A DNA stretch of 64,000 nt from Veillonella rogosae JCM 15642 (GCF_002959775.1 NZ_PPCX01000014.1:1-64000), one strand, 5' to 3'; shown: positions 1-9,824, counted from the stretch's first letter. Program-made: numbers and translations. The notes: generated from the sequence alone by a model not told the origin.

Positions 1-159
1 TAACCAATTCAAGAATAGGCTTAACTCTTTACTTAAATTATTAATTTTAACGGTAAATGCCACCTTACAATGTTTGCAAAACCAACGCTGAGAACCAGAT
101 TTTAAAACACCGTGTTTAATGCATGTTTCATTACAATCAGGACATTTTATTTGTCGCAT
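1..159 (-). CDS. IS256-family transposase, N-terminal fragment (partial)
   Basis: The 53 visible codons start at an ATG preceded by GGAGGAAGAG and run off the left edge. The protein begins with a zinc-ribbon: a CPDC pair around residues 6-9 and a CKHC pair around residues 28-31, with SGSQRWFCKHC between, as in the N-terminus of IS1249-type transposases. The transposase at 42195 aligns over the same stretch (AGSQRWHCKQC, then FLNWL), at roughly 40 percent identity by eye. The catalytic domain is outside the window, so whether the gene is intact cannot be said. Confidence 0.8.
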   Translation of the reverse strand, partial: MRQIKCPDCNETCIKHGVLKSGSQRWFCKHCKVAFTVKINNLSKELSLFLNWL

Positions 160-242
160 AAACTCTTCCTCCATATTTGTTTATATATAGGAAGATATAA
201 CCTCATTTTAGTCAGTAATTACAAGGGTTAATTGATGTTTTC

Positions 243-264
243 ACCCACACTTTTTGTCCACCCT
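243..264 (-). repeat. Inner degenerate copy of the terminal repeat
   Basis: On the minus strand it reads AGGGTGGACAAAAAGTGTGG and onward, a second copy of the outer repeat core (GGACAAAAAGTGTG) about 90 bases further inside in the same orientation. The complete element at 41996 has the equivalent copy at 42089-42109. Two tandem repeat copies at the transposase-proximal end suggest a second binding site for the transposase. Confidence 0.65.
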
Positions 265-287
265 CAAACTTCTCCAAAAAAAGATTA

Positions 288-328
288 AACCCTTATAACA
301 CTAGTAAATATCTAGTGTTATAAGGGTT
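288..328. terminator. Perfect 17-bp hairpin between outer and inner repeats
   Basis: Positions 288-304 (AACCCTTATAACACTAG) pair perfectly with 312-328 across a 7-base loop. T-rich tracts follow on both strands, so it can act as a terminator in either direction. It sits between the flanking HAD gene, which is transcribed towards it, and the transposase promoter, so it would stop outside transcription from entering the transposase gene. Confidence 0.75.
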
Positions 329-331
329 TTT

Positions 332-356
332 ACACACACTTTTTGTCCTATAAGCC
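332..356 (-). repeat. Outer terminal inverted repeat of the left insertion sequence
   Basis: Read on the minus strand it begins GGCTTATAGGACAAAAAGTG. This matches the 25-bp terminal repeat of the complete element at 41996 (GGGTTATAGGACAAAACGTG) at all but a few positions. The 8 bases just outside it (357-364) read AAAAAAGC on the minus strand. Confidence 0.75.
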
Positions 357-372
357 GCTTTTTTATATGTTA

Positions 373-1056
373 TTATCTACGAACCATTAATGCTTCAAGA
401 TCGAGAACATCTGCAATTTCATCAACGTCATCACAGAGATATTCGGCATCAGCTTCTTTTAGTTCAGCTTCTGTACCATAACCATAAGTAACACCGACGG
501 AGATACAACCAAGTTCATTAGCTGCTTCTACATCATACTTACGATCCCCAACCATGAATGCCATACGATTACCATTTTCATCAGTTAATGGATTACCACA
601 AAGTTCAAGAGCTTTTTCAAGGATTTCTTTCTTATGTAACAATCCACTTTCATAATTAGCACCAACGATTACATCAAAGTAAGGTGTCAACTCAAAATGG
701 TCTAAAATATCCTTAGCATAATGTTCTGGCTTTGCCGTAGCCAAAGCAATCGTATATTGTTCAGTTTTACATTTAGCTAATAAGTCTACAATATTTGGAT
801 ATACTGTATTTTCGAACTTACCAATCGTTCCATAACGTTCACGAAACTTGAAGTATGTTTCTTCAGCTTGCTCAAAAGTCATGCCACAATGTTCTTGGAA
901 GGCATCTACCAATGGTGGCCCTAAGAACAATTGCAATGTTTCTTCATCAGGTACATCATAGCCAAAATGTTCTAAGGCAAACTTAATACTTTTTAAAATA
1001 CCTTCTTGAGAGTCTGTCAAAGTACCATCTAAGTCAAATAATATTGTCTTTTTCAT
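373..1056 (-). CDS. HAD-superfamily phosphatase, phosphoglycolate phosphatase-like
   Basis: 227 residues. This is a haloacid-dehalogenase hydrolase that removes phosphate from a small cytosolic substrate through an aspartyl-phosphate. The nucleophile motif DLDGT is at residues 8-12. A cap domain follows, then the threonine motif in LATAKPEHY (about residue 106), a lysine in HKKEILEKAL and the metal-binding motif VGDRKYDVEAA near residue 170. Length and cap type fit the Gph/PpaX group; the true substrate cannot be read from the sequence. It lies 1 base after sufU and is probably the last gene of the suf transcript. Its stop is 17 bases from an insertion-sequence end. Confidence 0.85.
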   Translation of the reverse strand: MKKTILFDLDGTLTDSQEGILKSIKFALEHFGYDVPDEETLQLFLGPPLVDAFQEHCGMTFEQAEETYFKFRERYGTIGKFENTVYPNIVDLLAKCKTEQYTIALATAKPEHYAKDILDHFELTPYFDVIVGANYESGLLHKKEILEKALELCGNPLTDENGNRMAFMVGDRKYDVEAANELGCISVGVTYGYGTEAELKEADAEYLCDDVDEIADVLDLEALMVRR

Positions 1057-1057
1057 A

Positions 1058-1483
1058 TTACTTCTTTAAAGCCTCTTTTAATGTATGCCATGCAAGAACT
1101 GCACATTTAACACGAGCTGGCATGTTAGAAATATTTTGTAATGCCATAGCATCTTCTAATTGTTCTAACTCGCTTTCATCAGTAATCTCTTTTTTGATCA
1201 TACCTAAGAAAACTTCAACCAAGCGTAGAGCTTCCTCTACAGATTTACCTTTAATAATATCAATCATCATAGATGCAGAAGCTTGGCTAATAGCACAACC
1301 AGAACCAGTATATGCTGCATCTTTTACAATGCCATCTACTACATTAAGTTGTAATGTTAAGTCATCACCACAACTAGGGTTATGACCATGTTCAGAAGTT
1401 GTGAATTCAGTTAACTCATGTTTATTACGTTTATCTTGGTTATGTTCCAAAATTAGTTCCGTATATAGTTGATCCATTTCCAT
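1058..1483 (-). CDS. sufU: SufU iron-sulfur scaffold / sulfur-transfer protein
   Basis: 141 residues of the IscU-like SufU family, which accepts sulfur from the cysteine desulfurase SufS and passes it to the SufBCD scaffold. The three zinc/sulfur cysteines are visible: NPSCGDD (about residue 38), GSGCAIS (about 62) and KCAVLAW (about 126). The family insertion between the second and third cysteines is present. The start has GGAG ten bases upstream; a second ATG lies two codons in. It follows sufS by 13 bases, the usual Firmicute sufS-sufU pairing. Confidence 0.93.
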   Translation of the reverse strand: MEMDQLYTELILEHNQDKRNKHELTEFTTSEHGHNPSCGDDLTLQLNVVDGIVKDAAYTGSGCAISQASASMMIDIIKGKSVEEALRLVEVFLGMIKKEITDESELEQLEDAMALQNISNMPARVKCAVLAWHTLKEALKK

Positions 1484-1496
1484 TGATGGTAATCTC

Positions 1497-2726
1497 CTAA
1501 TCTTTAAAGCCCATGACTGAACGAACAGTCTTCAATACTTCGAGGAAGGCATCAAGGTCTTCCTTACGAGTGTACAAGTACATACTTAAACGCGTAGATG
1601 CAGATACATTGTAGAATGCACCTAATGGTTGTGCACAGTGGTGACCAGAGCGCACACAAATACCTTTTGCATCTAAGATAGTTGCTACATCGTGAGGATG
1701 TACATCATCTATAGTGAAAGCAATTACACCATGCTTCTCTTTCGGATTGGTAGAACCGATTACATTAATATGCGGTAGCTCTAACAATTTAGGTAAAATA
1801 TAAGCAACCAATTCTTCTTCATACGCTTCAATAGCATCCATACCAAAGGATTCTAAATAATCGATAGCAGCATGCAAGGAAACAGCACCATCTGCATTGG
1901 GTGTACCAGCTTCAAATTTGTATGGCAATTCATTGAACGTAGCAGATTGCTCTTTTACATATTCAATCATATCGCCACCCAATAAGAATGGAGGCATTGC
2001 TTCTAATAATTCTCTTTTACCATAGAGTACACCAATACCTTGGGACGCACACATTTTATGGCCAGAGAATACAAAGAAATCACAATCAAGTTCTTGAACG
2101 TCAATTTTTTTATGAGGTGTAGATTGAGCACCATCAAGAACGACAACAGCCCCAACAGAATGTGCTTTTTCTGTCAATTCTTTTACAGGGAACTCCATGC
2201 CTAAAACATTACTAATGTGGGCAAAAGCAACGATCTTAGTAGTTTCATCAATTTTATTGATTTCACCGTCTTTTAAATGACCGCTTTCATCAAGGTACAT
2301 ATATTCCAATGTAGCCCCTGTCTTTTCAGCCACATATTGCCATGTAACAAGGTTTGCATGATGTTCAGCTACAGTAATAATGATTTTATCGCCTGCTTTA
2401 AGGTTATTAAGACCATAGCTATGGGCAATTAAATTCATAGATTCTGTCGTATTACGTGTAAATACAACCTCTTCTCGCTCACGGGCATTGATAAATTCCA
2501 CTACACGATCACGAGCGTTTTCATATGCTTCAGAAGCTTCAATAGCCAAAACATGGGAACCACGATGTGGATTACCATTATGCTGAGTCATATGCTCTAC
2601 TACACGATCCACTACAACTTGAGGGATTTGCGCAGTCGCACCGCTATCTAAATAGATAACGCGGTGCCCATTATGCTCTTTATGTAATATAGGAAAATCT
2701 TTATATGCTTCTGCAATAGGTCTCAT
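1497..2726 (-). CDS. sufS: Cysteine desulfurase SufS
   Basis: 409 residues. This is a PLP-dependent class V aminotransferase-fold enzyme that converts cysteine to alanine and holds the sulfur as a persulfide for Fe-S assembly. The PLP lysine lies in FSGHKMCASQG (about residue 224), the cofactor histidine in TVAEHHANLV (about residue 122), and the catalytic cysteine in the group II loop RSGHHCAQPLG (about residue 363). Length is typical of SufS. It lies between sufD and sufU with gaps of about a dozen bases and is co-transcribed with them. Confidence 0.95.
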   Translation of the reverse strand: MRPIAEAYKDFPILHKEHNGHRVIYLDSGATAQIPQVVVDRVVEHMTQHNGNPHRGSHVLAIEASEAYENARDRVVEFINAREREEVVFTRNTTESMNLIAHSYGLNNLKAGDKIIITVAEHHANLVTWQYVAEKTGATLEYMYLDESGHLKDGEINKIDETTKIVAFAHISNVLGMEFPVKELTEKAHSVGAVVVLDGAQSTPHKKIDVQELDCDFFVFSGHKMCASQGIGVLYGKRELLEAMPPFLLGGDMIEYVKEQSATFNELPYKFEAGTPNADGAVSLHAAIDYLESFGMDAIEAYEEELVAYILPKLLELPHINVIGSTNPKEKHGVIAFTIDDVHPHDVATILDAKGICVRSGHHCAQPLGAFYNVSASTRLSMYLYTRKEDLDAFLEVLKTVRSVMGFKD

Positions 2727-2737
2727 AAAACGCCTCT

Positions 2738-3784
2738 TTAAATCTTATTACGTACAGCCGCTAATGCTGCTTCTTCAATCGTTTCATCACCAATGCGATC
2801 AATAATAGGACGAATCATAGATTCAACGATAATATGTTTAGCTTCTACTTCACTAAAGCCACGGCTCATGAGGTAGAACAATTTATTATGATCAATTTGG
2901 CCTGCACTTGCTGCATGGTTACCTACTACATTATCCTCTTTACACAACAAGAGTGGCAAAGAAATGGATTTTACAGTAGGGTCTAACAACAAGCAAGTAT
3001 CTTCTTCCGCACCTTCAGATGCAGTTGCACCATGTAGGAAATCAAGGGTACCACGGAAGGATTTTTTAGCATTGCCACTAAGAGCACCTAAGTTATGAAT
3101 ATCGCTGACAGATTTTTTGCCGCCATGACTCATAATCATAGAAATATCGAATTTTTGCTCTTTGTTACCAAGATAAGCAATGTCGTGAATAATGTGAGAT
3201 TCTTTACCTACTAAATCATGATAGTAGTTCAAGATATTTTCGCTACCACCGATTTCGATATTGATATATTCAACATCAGCGTTATCTTCTAATTTAGTGT
3301 ATCGATGCTCGATATGTTGTACATGTTCAGGTAAAAGATTTACCTTTTTCACTACAATTTTACCAGTTGCTTTAACATCATATTCGTTAAGGTAGCTTAC
3401 ATTAGTTACTGCATCACCAGAACCAGTAACAAAGAATTGAACTTCTAGTTCAGCACCTTCACCAACGATAAATTGAAATCGATTTGCTACGCGAGCTGTA
3501 GCATCGATGCGGATACCTACAACTTCTTTCGCATTTGCAGGAACGTTAATAGCATAACCTTCTGCTTTTTCCACCAAACCTTGAACCGCTTCTTTATTAG
3601 CGCCTTCATATTTGCCTTCTAATAATGCTGTGCCTACAGGCAATGGTGAAAGTATATTTTCATTCGCTTCAACAGCGATAGATTGTACTGCTGTATCTTC
3701 TCCAGCTAGAGAGCCTACAGTATGGTTAACACGTAACCATCTGAACGTCGGTCTAGGGAGTTCATTAAATAGTAATTCGCTCAT
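2738..3784 (-). CDS. sufD: Fe-S assembly scaffold subunit SufD
   Basis: 348 residues of the SufB/SufD beta-helix family. SufD pairs with SufB and the ATPase SufC to build Fe-S clusters in the cytosol. The family core is seen in the stretch around HDIAYLGNKEQ and in the C-terminal NHAASAGQIDHNKLFYLMSRG, which ends in the ISEEEA-like helix FSEVEAKHI. It is shorter than the E. coli SufD (about 420), with a reduced N-terminal region. It lies 9 bases after sufB. The start ATG has GGAGG close upstream. Confidence 0.93.
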   Translation of the reverse strand: MSELLFNELPRPTFRWLRVNHTVGSLAGEDTAVQSIAVEANENILSPLPVGTALLEGKYEGANKEAVQGLVEKAEGYAINVPANAKEVVGIRIDATARVANRFQFIVGEGAELEVQFFVTGSGDAVTNVSYLNEYDVKATGKIVVKKVNLLPEHVQHIEHRYTKLEDNADVEYINIEIGGSENILNYYHDLVGKESHIIHDIAYLGNKEQKFDISMIMSHGGKKSVSDIHNLGALSGNAKKSFRGTLDFLHGATASEGAEEDTCLLLDPTVKSISLPLLLCKEDNVVGNHAASAGQIDHNKLFYLMSRGFSEVEAKHIIVESMIRPIIDRIGDETIEEAALAAVRNKI

Positions 3785-3793
3785 AATTCCTCC

Positions 3794-5203
3794 TTAACCG
3801 ATAGAACCTTCTAATTCAAGATTGATTAGATTGTTCATTTCTACTGCATATTCAAGTGGCAATTCTTTAGAGATTGGCTCTACGAAACCACGAACGAGCA
3901 TTGCACGAGCTTCTTCTTCGCTAATACCACGTGTCATGAGATAGAAAATCGCTTCGTCAGAAATACGACCGATTTTAGCTTCATGACCTAAGTCCACATT
4001 ATCGTTTTCTACGATAATAGCTGGAATTGTATCAGATTGAGACTCTGCATCAAGCATTAAGGATTCACAAGATACAGTCGCTTTGGAATGTTCTGCTTTA
4101 GGACCAATTTTCAAAAGACCACGGTAGATAGCTGCGCCACCGGATTTAGAAATAGATTTAGAGTTTACATTACTTGTTGTATATGGTGCGTTGTGAACCA
4201 CTTTACAACCTGTATCAAGGAATTGGCCTTCGCCAGCGAATGTTACACCTGTAAATTCAGCATGTGCACCTTCACCGTTAAGGATACTCATTGGATACAA
4301 GCAAGATACTTTGGAACCGAAGGAACCAGATACCCACTCAATAGTACCACCTTTACCTACAACACAACGTTTTGTATTAAGGTTGTACATATTTTTGGAC
4401 CAGTTTTCAATTGTAGAATAACGCAAAGTAGCATTATCTTTTACGAACAATTCAACGGCACCTGCATGAAGGTTAGATACGTCATATTTAGGCGCGGAAC
4501 AACCTTCGATAAAGTGCAATTTAGCACCTTCTTCTACGATAATCATCGTATGTTCGAACTGACCAGCACCTGGTGCATTCAAGCGGAAGTAGGATTGCAA
4601 TGGAATATCTACTTGTACTCCTGCTGGAACATATACGAAGGAACCACCAGACCAAACAGCACCATGAAGAGCTGCCCATTTATGGTCAGTAGGAGGAATC
4701 AATGTCATCCAGTATTTTTTTACGATTTCTTCATGCTCATGAAGAGCTGTTTCAATATCAGTATAGATAACACCTTGTTTTACAAGATCTTCTTGAATAC
4801 TGTGATAAACAACTTCAGAGTCATATTGAGCACCAACACCCGCTAAAGATGTTTTTTCCGCTTCTGGAATACCTAAACGGTCAAAAGTGCTTTTAATTTC
4901 TTCTGGAACTTCGTCCCAGTTTTCTTTCATATCTACTTTTGGCTTAACATAAGTATGGATATTAGCCATATCTAAGCCAGAAATATCAGGGATCCAGTTA
5001 GGAATGCCCATACGATTATAGATTTCTAGAGATTTCAAACGAAACTCTAGCATCCATTCCGGTTCATTTTTATTAGACCAAATCTCACGGATAATATCTT
5101 CAGTTAAACCAGCATCTGCGATATAAGAATATTCAAAGTCATTCTTAATGTCGTAGACACCACGGTCCATATCCGCGACTTGGGTTTTCTTTCTTTCTTC
5201 CAT
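3794..5203 (-). CDS. sufB: Fe-S assembly scaffold subunit SufB
   Basis: 469 residues, the normal length of SufB, the cluster-holding scaffold of the SufBC2D complex. The hallmark regions are VWSGGSFVYVPAGVQVDIPL, the FIEGCSAP segment with its cysteine, and the C-terminal LGHEAKIGRISDEAIFYLMT. The C-terminal part is homologous to SufD next door. It lies 8 bases after sufC in the sufC-B-D-S-U order found in Firmicutes and many archaea. Confidence 0.96.
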   Translation of the reverse strand: MEERKKTQVADMDRGVYDIKNDFEYSYIADAGLTEDIIREIWSNKNEPEWMLEFRLKSLEIYNRMGIPNWIPDISGLDMANIHTYVKPKVDMKENWDEVPEEIKSTFDRLGIPEAEKTSLAGVGAQYDSEVVYHSIQEDLVKQGVIYTDIETALHEHEEIVKKYWMTLIPPTDHKWAALHGAVWSGGSFVYVPAGVQVDIPLQSYFRLNAPGAGQFEHTMIIVEEGAKLHFIEGCSAPKYDVSNLHAGAVELFVKDNATLRYSTIENWSKNMYNLNTKRCVVGKGGTIEWVSGSFGSKVSCLYPMSILNGEGAHAEFTGVTFAGEGQFLDTGCKVVHNAPYTTSNVNSKSISKSGGAAIYRGLLKIGPKAEHSKATVSCESLMLDAESQSDTIPAIIVENDNVDLGHEAKIGRISDEAIFYLMTRGISEEEARAMLVRGFVEPISKELPLEYAVEMNNLINLELEGSIG

Positions 5204-5211
5204 TGTGCCTC

Positions 5212-5955
5212 CTATGCTAATGCTTTGTATGCGTCGTAACCTTTTTCTTCGATTTCACGTACAAGAGAAGCATCACCAGTTTTAACGATTTTACCGTTGA
5301 TCAGTACATGAACATAGTCAGGGTTCAATTTTTGTAAGATTTGATTGTGGTGAGTGATGATTAATACAGCGTTTTCTTCGTTGTGGAAACGTTGTACACC
5401 TTCAGACACAATACGAACCGCATCTACGTCAAGACCGGAGTCAGTTTCGTCAAGAATAGCCAATTTAGGATTCAAAATGGACATTTGAAGAATTTCATTT
5501 TTCTTGCGTTCACCACCAGAGAAACCTTCATTAACATAACGTTGTGCATAAGATGTGTCGAAGGACAATTCATCCATCTTTTCTTTCAATTCTTTTTTGA
5601 AAGATAAAGCGCGAACGTTTTCACCAGTAATTGTGGATTTAGCTGTACGAATGAAGTTTTCTACAGTAATGCCAGGAATGGAGATTGGATGTTGGAAGGA
5701 CATAAAGATACCTGCTTTCGCACGATCATTTACTGCATCTTCCGTAATATCTTTACCATCAAAAATGATAGAACCGCTATCCACTGTATATGTAGAGTTA
5801 CCCATGATTGCATTGGCAAGTGTAGATTTACCAGCACCATTAGTCCCCATTACTACGTGAATTTCACCTTTATTAATTGTTAAGTCGATACCTTTTAAGA
5901 TTTGTTTGTCTTCAACGGATACCTTTAAATCTTTTATCTGAAGTAATTCAGCCAA
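5212..5955 (-). CDS. sufC: Fe-S assembly ATPase SufC (TTG start)
   Basis: About 247 residues; the ABC-type ATPase of the SufBCD complex. Walker A is GTNGAGKST, the signature is FSGGERKKNE, and Walker B is LAILDETDSGLD with the SufC-specific DETDSGLD. I chose a TTG start at 5955 because AAGGAG lies 8 bases before it. A GTG three codons upstream overlaps that ribosome site. It is the first gene of the suf operon and follows a structured leader (5965-6110). Confidence 0.95.
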   Translation of the reverse strand: MAELLQIKDLKVSVEDKQILKGIDLTINKGEIHVVMGTNGAGKSTLANAIMGNSTYTVDSGSIIFDGKDITEDAVNDRAKAGIFMSFQHPISIPGITVENFIRTAKSTITGENVRALSFKKELKEKMDELSFDTSYAQRYVNEGFSGGERKKNEILQMSILNPKLAILDETDSGLDVDAVRIVSEGVQRFHNEENAVLIITHHNQILQKLNPDYVHVLINGKIVKTGDASLVREIEEKGYDAYKALA

Positions 5956-5976
5956 AATGTTCACTCCTTTTTATTT

Positions 5977-5997
5977 GTATGTACCATAAGAACATAC
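5977..5997. promoter_or_regulatory. sufC: Inverted repeat near the suf start, possible operator
   Basis: GTATGT and ACATAC form a 6-bp inverted repeat with a 9-base spacer, just downstream of a second TATAAT box (6002-6007, minus strand). A palindrome at this position would suit a repressor such as an Rrf2-family (IscR-like) regulator, but no regulator gene is nearby and the assignment is inference. Confidence 0.35.
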
Positions 5998-6033
5998 ATG
6001 CATTATATGTAAAACGTATATACTGACACATAT

Positions 6034-6066
6034 AAAAAGGCGGTACGCACTAACGTGAATACCGCC
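6034..6066 (-). terminator. Intrinsic terminator or attenuator in the suf leader
   Basis: GGCGGTA (6039-6045) pairs with TACCGCC (6060-6066), with a small inner CAC/GTG stem in the loop, and five T follow on the minus strand. It lies about 40 bases downstream of a near-consensus promoter and about 80 bases before sufC. It could stop a short RNA of roughly 70 nt or regulate entry into the suf genes. Confidence 0.65.
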
Positions 6067-6112
6067 GTAATTCTCGCCAACTTAGCAAGTATGTGCATAA
6101 CAATCTACAATT

Positions 6113-6141
6113 ATTATACATTCTTATCTAAATGATAGCAA
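6113..6141 (-). promoter_or_regulatory. Sigma-A-type promoter upstream of suf leader
   Basis: On the minus strand TTGCTA (6136-6141) and TATAAT (6113-6118) are separated by 17 bases. Transcription would start near 6106 and run through the hairpin at 6034-6066 towards sufC. Confidence 0.65.
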
Positions 6142-6248
6142 GATATTCCTACTAAAATATACAGGAATTAAAAGAATATCAAGTATTACATATATTGATA
6201 GGTTTTATTTAATATTCATTCTCATCCTATTCGATTCTCAATATTAAA

Positions 6249-7505
6249 TTATAGGTTGGAAAAATCAAGAGTTCCAAACAAGTCATCATACGTTTCAGCA
6301 CGACGAATTTGTGTAACAGAACCATCTTTATGTAATAACAACTCAGCAGAGCGCAATTTACCATTATAGTTGAATCCCATGGAGTGACCATGCGCACCAG
6401 CATCATGAATGATGATACGATCACCAATATCGATTTTTGACAACTCACGTTGAATAGCAAATTTATCATTATTTTCACATAAAGAACCAGTTACATCGTA
6501 CACATGATCCTTAGGTGCATTCTCTTTACCCATTACTGTAATATGGTGATAAGAACCATACAAAGCAGGACGCATAAGATTTGCCATACAGGAATCAAGA
6601 CCAATGTAATGACGGTAAATATCTTTTTTATGAATCGCTGTAGAAACAAGATAACCAAATGGACCGGTTACCATACGGCCACATTCATAAGCTAACGCAA
6701 CATCACTGAGACCATTAGCTACGAGAATTCTATTATAAGCTTCCTCTACACCCTTGCTAAGTGCCTTGAAATCTACAGGTGTTTGCTCTGGCTTATAGGC
6801 AACACCTACACCACCACCAAGATCGATAAACTCAACATTGATACCAAGTTCATTTTTAATATCTACAGCAAGATTAAAGCAAAGCTCTGCAGTACCAACT
6901 AATCCATCAATATCAAGCTCGTTAGATACAACCATTGTGTGGATACCAAAGTGTTTTACACCTTTAGCTTGCAATTGTTTGTAAGCTTCAAAAATTTGTT
7001 CGCGTGTCATGCCGTATTTAGCTTCTTCAGGAAGGCCAATAATTGTATTACCACCTTCTTTTAAGGAGCCTGGATTATAGCGTACACAGAATGTATCAGG
7101 TAAAGAACCGTGATGCTTTTCTAAGTATTCAATATGAGTAATGTCATCAAGATTAATAATAGCGCCCATATCTAATGCTTTTTTATACTCCACATATGGA
7201 GTGTCATTAGATGTGAACATAATATCATGTCCAGTAATACCCACTTTTTCACATAGCATTAATTCTGCTAAGGAAGAGCAGTCGGCACCTACACCAAGCT
7301 TTTGTAATACACGCATAATATATGGATTTGGAGTTGCTTTTACAGCAAAATATTGCTTAAAGCCTTTATTCCAAGAAAATGCGTTGATGAAAGATTTCAT
7401 ATTCTCAATTATGCCTTCTTCATCATAAATATGGAATGGAGTTGGATATTGAGCGATAATATTTTCTAATTGTTCTGCCGTAAAGGGAACTGTTTTTGTG
7501 TTCAT
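6249..7505 (-). CDS. lysA: Diaminopimelate decarboxylase-family enzyme (fold III PLP)
   Basis: 418 residues. The alanine-racemase-type barrel begins with the PLP lysine in FAVKATPNP (K56). The glycine-rich phosphate loop is DLGGGVGV, and the C-terminal beta domain carries GSLCENND, the equivalent of the family's CES(G)D active-site loop contributed across the dimer. It most likely makes lysine from meso-diaminopimelate. Related enzymes of the fold act on lysine, ornithine or carboxynorspermidine, so the substrate is not certain. ECGR replaces the usual EPGR. It has its own promoter and is not tightly coupled to its neighbours. Confidence 0.8.
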   Translation of the reverse strand: MNTKTVPFTAEQLENIIAQYPTPFHIYDEEGIIENMKSFINAFSWNKGFKQYFAVKATPNPYIMRVLQKLGVGADCSSLAELMLCEKVGITGHDIMFTSNDTPYVEYKKALDMGAIINLDDITHIEYLEKHHGSLPDTFCVRYNPGSLKEGGNTIIGLPEEAKYGMTREQIFEAYKQLQAKGVKHFGIHTMVVSNELDIDGLVGTAELCFNLAVDIKNELGINVEFIDLGGGVGVAYKPEQTPVDFKALSKGVEEAYNRILVANGLSDVALAYECGRMVTGPFGYLVSTAIHKKDIYRHYIGLDSCMANLMRPALYGSYHHITVMGKENAPKDHVYDVTGSLCENNDKFAIQRELSKIDIGDRIIIHDAGAHGHSMGFNYNGKLRSAELLLHKDGSVTQIRRAETYDDLFGTLDFSNL

Positions 7506-7529
7506 AACAACCTCTCTAAATAAATAAAA

Positions 7530-7549
7530 GACTCATCAAGAGATGAGAC
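7530..7549 (-). promoter_or_regulatory. Hairpin with T-run just before lysA
   Basis: An 8-bp stem with one mismatch (GTCTCATC/GATGAGTC, 4-base loop) is followed on the minus strand by TTTTATTTATTT and, within 30 bases, by the lysA start. It sits about 105 bases after the predicted start of transcription, so it may work as a weak attenuator. I see no lysine riboswitch sequence. Confidence 0.4.
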
Positions 7550-7661
7550 TATTATCTAAATTATTATTTAAATTAGCTATATAAGCCAAAGTAATCTACA
7601 TCATGTAGAACTATATATAATAATTTATCATATCAAATAAAACTAAATTAAATTCTATAGA

Positions 7662-7690
7662 ATTATATCATAATTTGTATACAAAATCAA
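7662..7690 (-). promoter_or_regulatory. lysA: Promoter of the lysA-family gene
   Basis: TTGATT (7685-7690) and TATAAT (7662-7667) are separated by 17 bases on the minus strand. The leader to the start codon is about 150 bases and very AT-rich. The rest of the 7506-7803 gap holds only this leader and the groEL terminator. Confidence 0.65.
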
Positions 7691-7720
7691 TTTTATCGAT
7701 ATTTGTATAGTTAATATAAA

Positions 7721-7771
7721 AATAATCCTAATGAACTGAAACCATATCGTTTCTAATTCATTAGGATTATT
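7721..7771 (-). terminator. groEL terminator
   Basis: A 15-bp stem (7721-7735 with 7757-7771, AATAATCCTAATGAA and its complement) with a small nested hairpin in the loop is followed by TTTATAT on the minus strand, 30 bases after the groEL stop. Confidence 0.75.
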
Positions 7772-7803
7772 ATAGGTCTATTTATTATGCGTTAAGCAGT
7801 TGA

Positions 7804-9441
<1,638 letters not shown>

Positions 9442-9542
9442 CTAGATAGTAATACTATCGAATGTAACGAAATATATGTGCTCTTAAGCAATATAGAATG
9501 TATCATCAGTATTTATAGTCTTACAAGACTACAGATTAGCTA

Positions 9543-9824
9543 TTATAGTACTGCTAAAATATCGCGCTCACTGATAATCAAGTGAGTAGCGCCATCGATT
9601 TCTAATTCGCTACCAGCATATTTTGCGAACATAACAGTGTCGCCAACTTTAACTTCTGGAGCTACACGTTGACCATTGTCATATACTTTACCAGCACCTA
9701 CAGCTACAACTACACCTTCTTGAGGTTTTTCTTTTGCTGTATCAGGAAGGAAGATACCACTTTTAGTTTTTTCTTCTTTTGCTTCTAAACGGATAAGAAC
9801 GCGGTCAGCTAATGGTTTTAACAT
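9543..9824 (-). CDS. groES: Co-chaperonin GroES
   Basis: 93 residues. It forms the seven-subunit lid of GroEL. The N-terminus [20 protein letters not shown], the mobile loop [14 protein letters not shown] and the roof-loop region are typical. It is the first gene of the heat-shock operon, with GGAGTGACATCAT before the ATG, and is controlled by the CIRCE element upstream. Confidence 0.97.
   Translation of the reverse strand: MLKPLADRVLIRLEAKEEKTKSGIFLPDTAKEKPQEGVVVAVGAGKVYDNGQRVAPEVKVGDTVMFAKYAGSELEIDGATHLIISERDILAVL

Larger units (their letters stand above)
1..356 (-). mobile_element. IS256-family (IS1249-like) insertion sequence, 5' part, cut by window edge
   Basis: The segment holds the transposase start and the outer terminal repeat of an insertion sequence reading leftward. 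The outer repeat (332-356), a 17-bp hairpin (288-328) and an inner degenerate copy of the repeat (243-264) occur in the same order as in the complete element at 41996-43344, and the leader before the transposase shares a stretch reading AGGTTATATCTTC. It is a different member of the same family rather than an identical copy: the repeat and protein differ at many positions. The other end lies outside the window, so its length and target duplication cannot be checked. Confidence 0.8.

Noticed and set aside
4088-4846. A 252-codon plus-strand open frame opposite sufB
   Set aside because: It lies wholly antisense to a well-supported sufB, has Cys/Phe/Thr-rich composition typical of a reverse frame, and has no ribosome site or homologous motif.
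6227-6478. An 83-codon minus-strand frame at the end of the lysA-family gene
   Set aside because: It overlaps the conserved C-terminus of the decarboxylase in another frame and shows no independent motif.
7550-7690. Lysine riboswitch upstream of the lysA-family gene
   Set aside because: The leader is AT-rich and lacks the conserved purine-rich boxes and long paired arms of that riboswitch.
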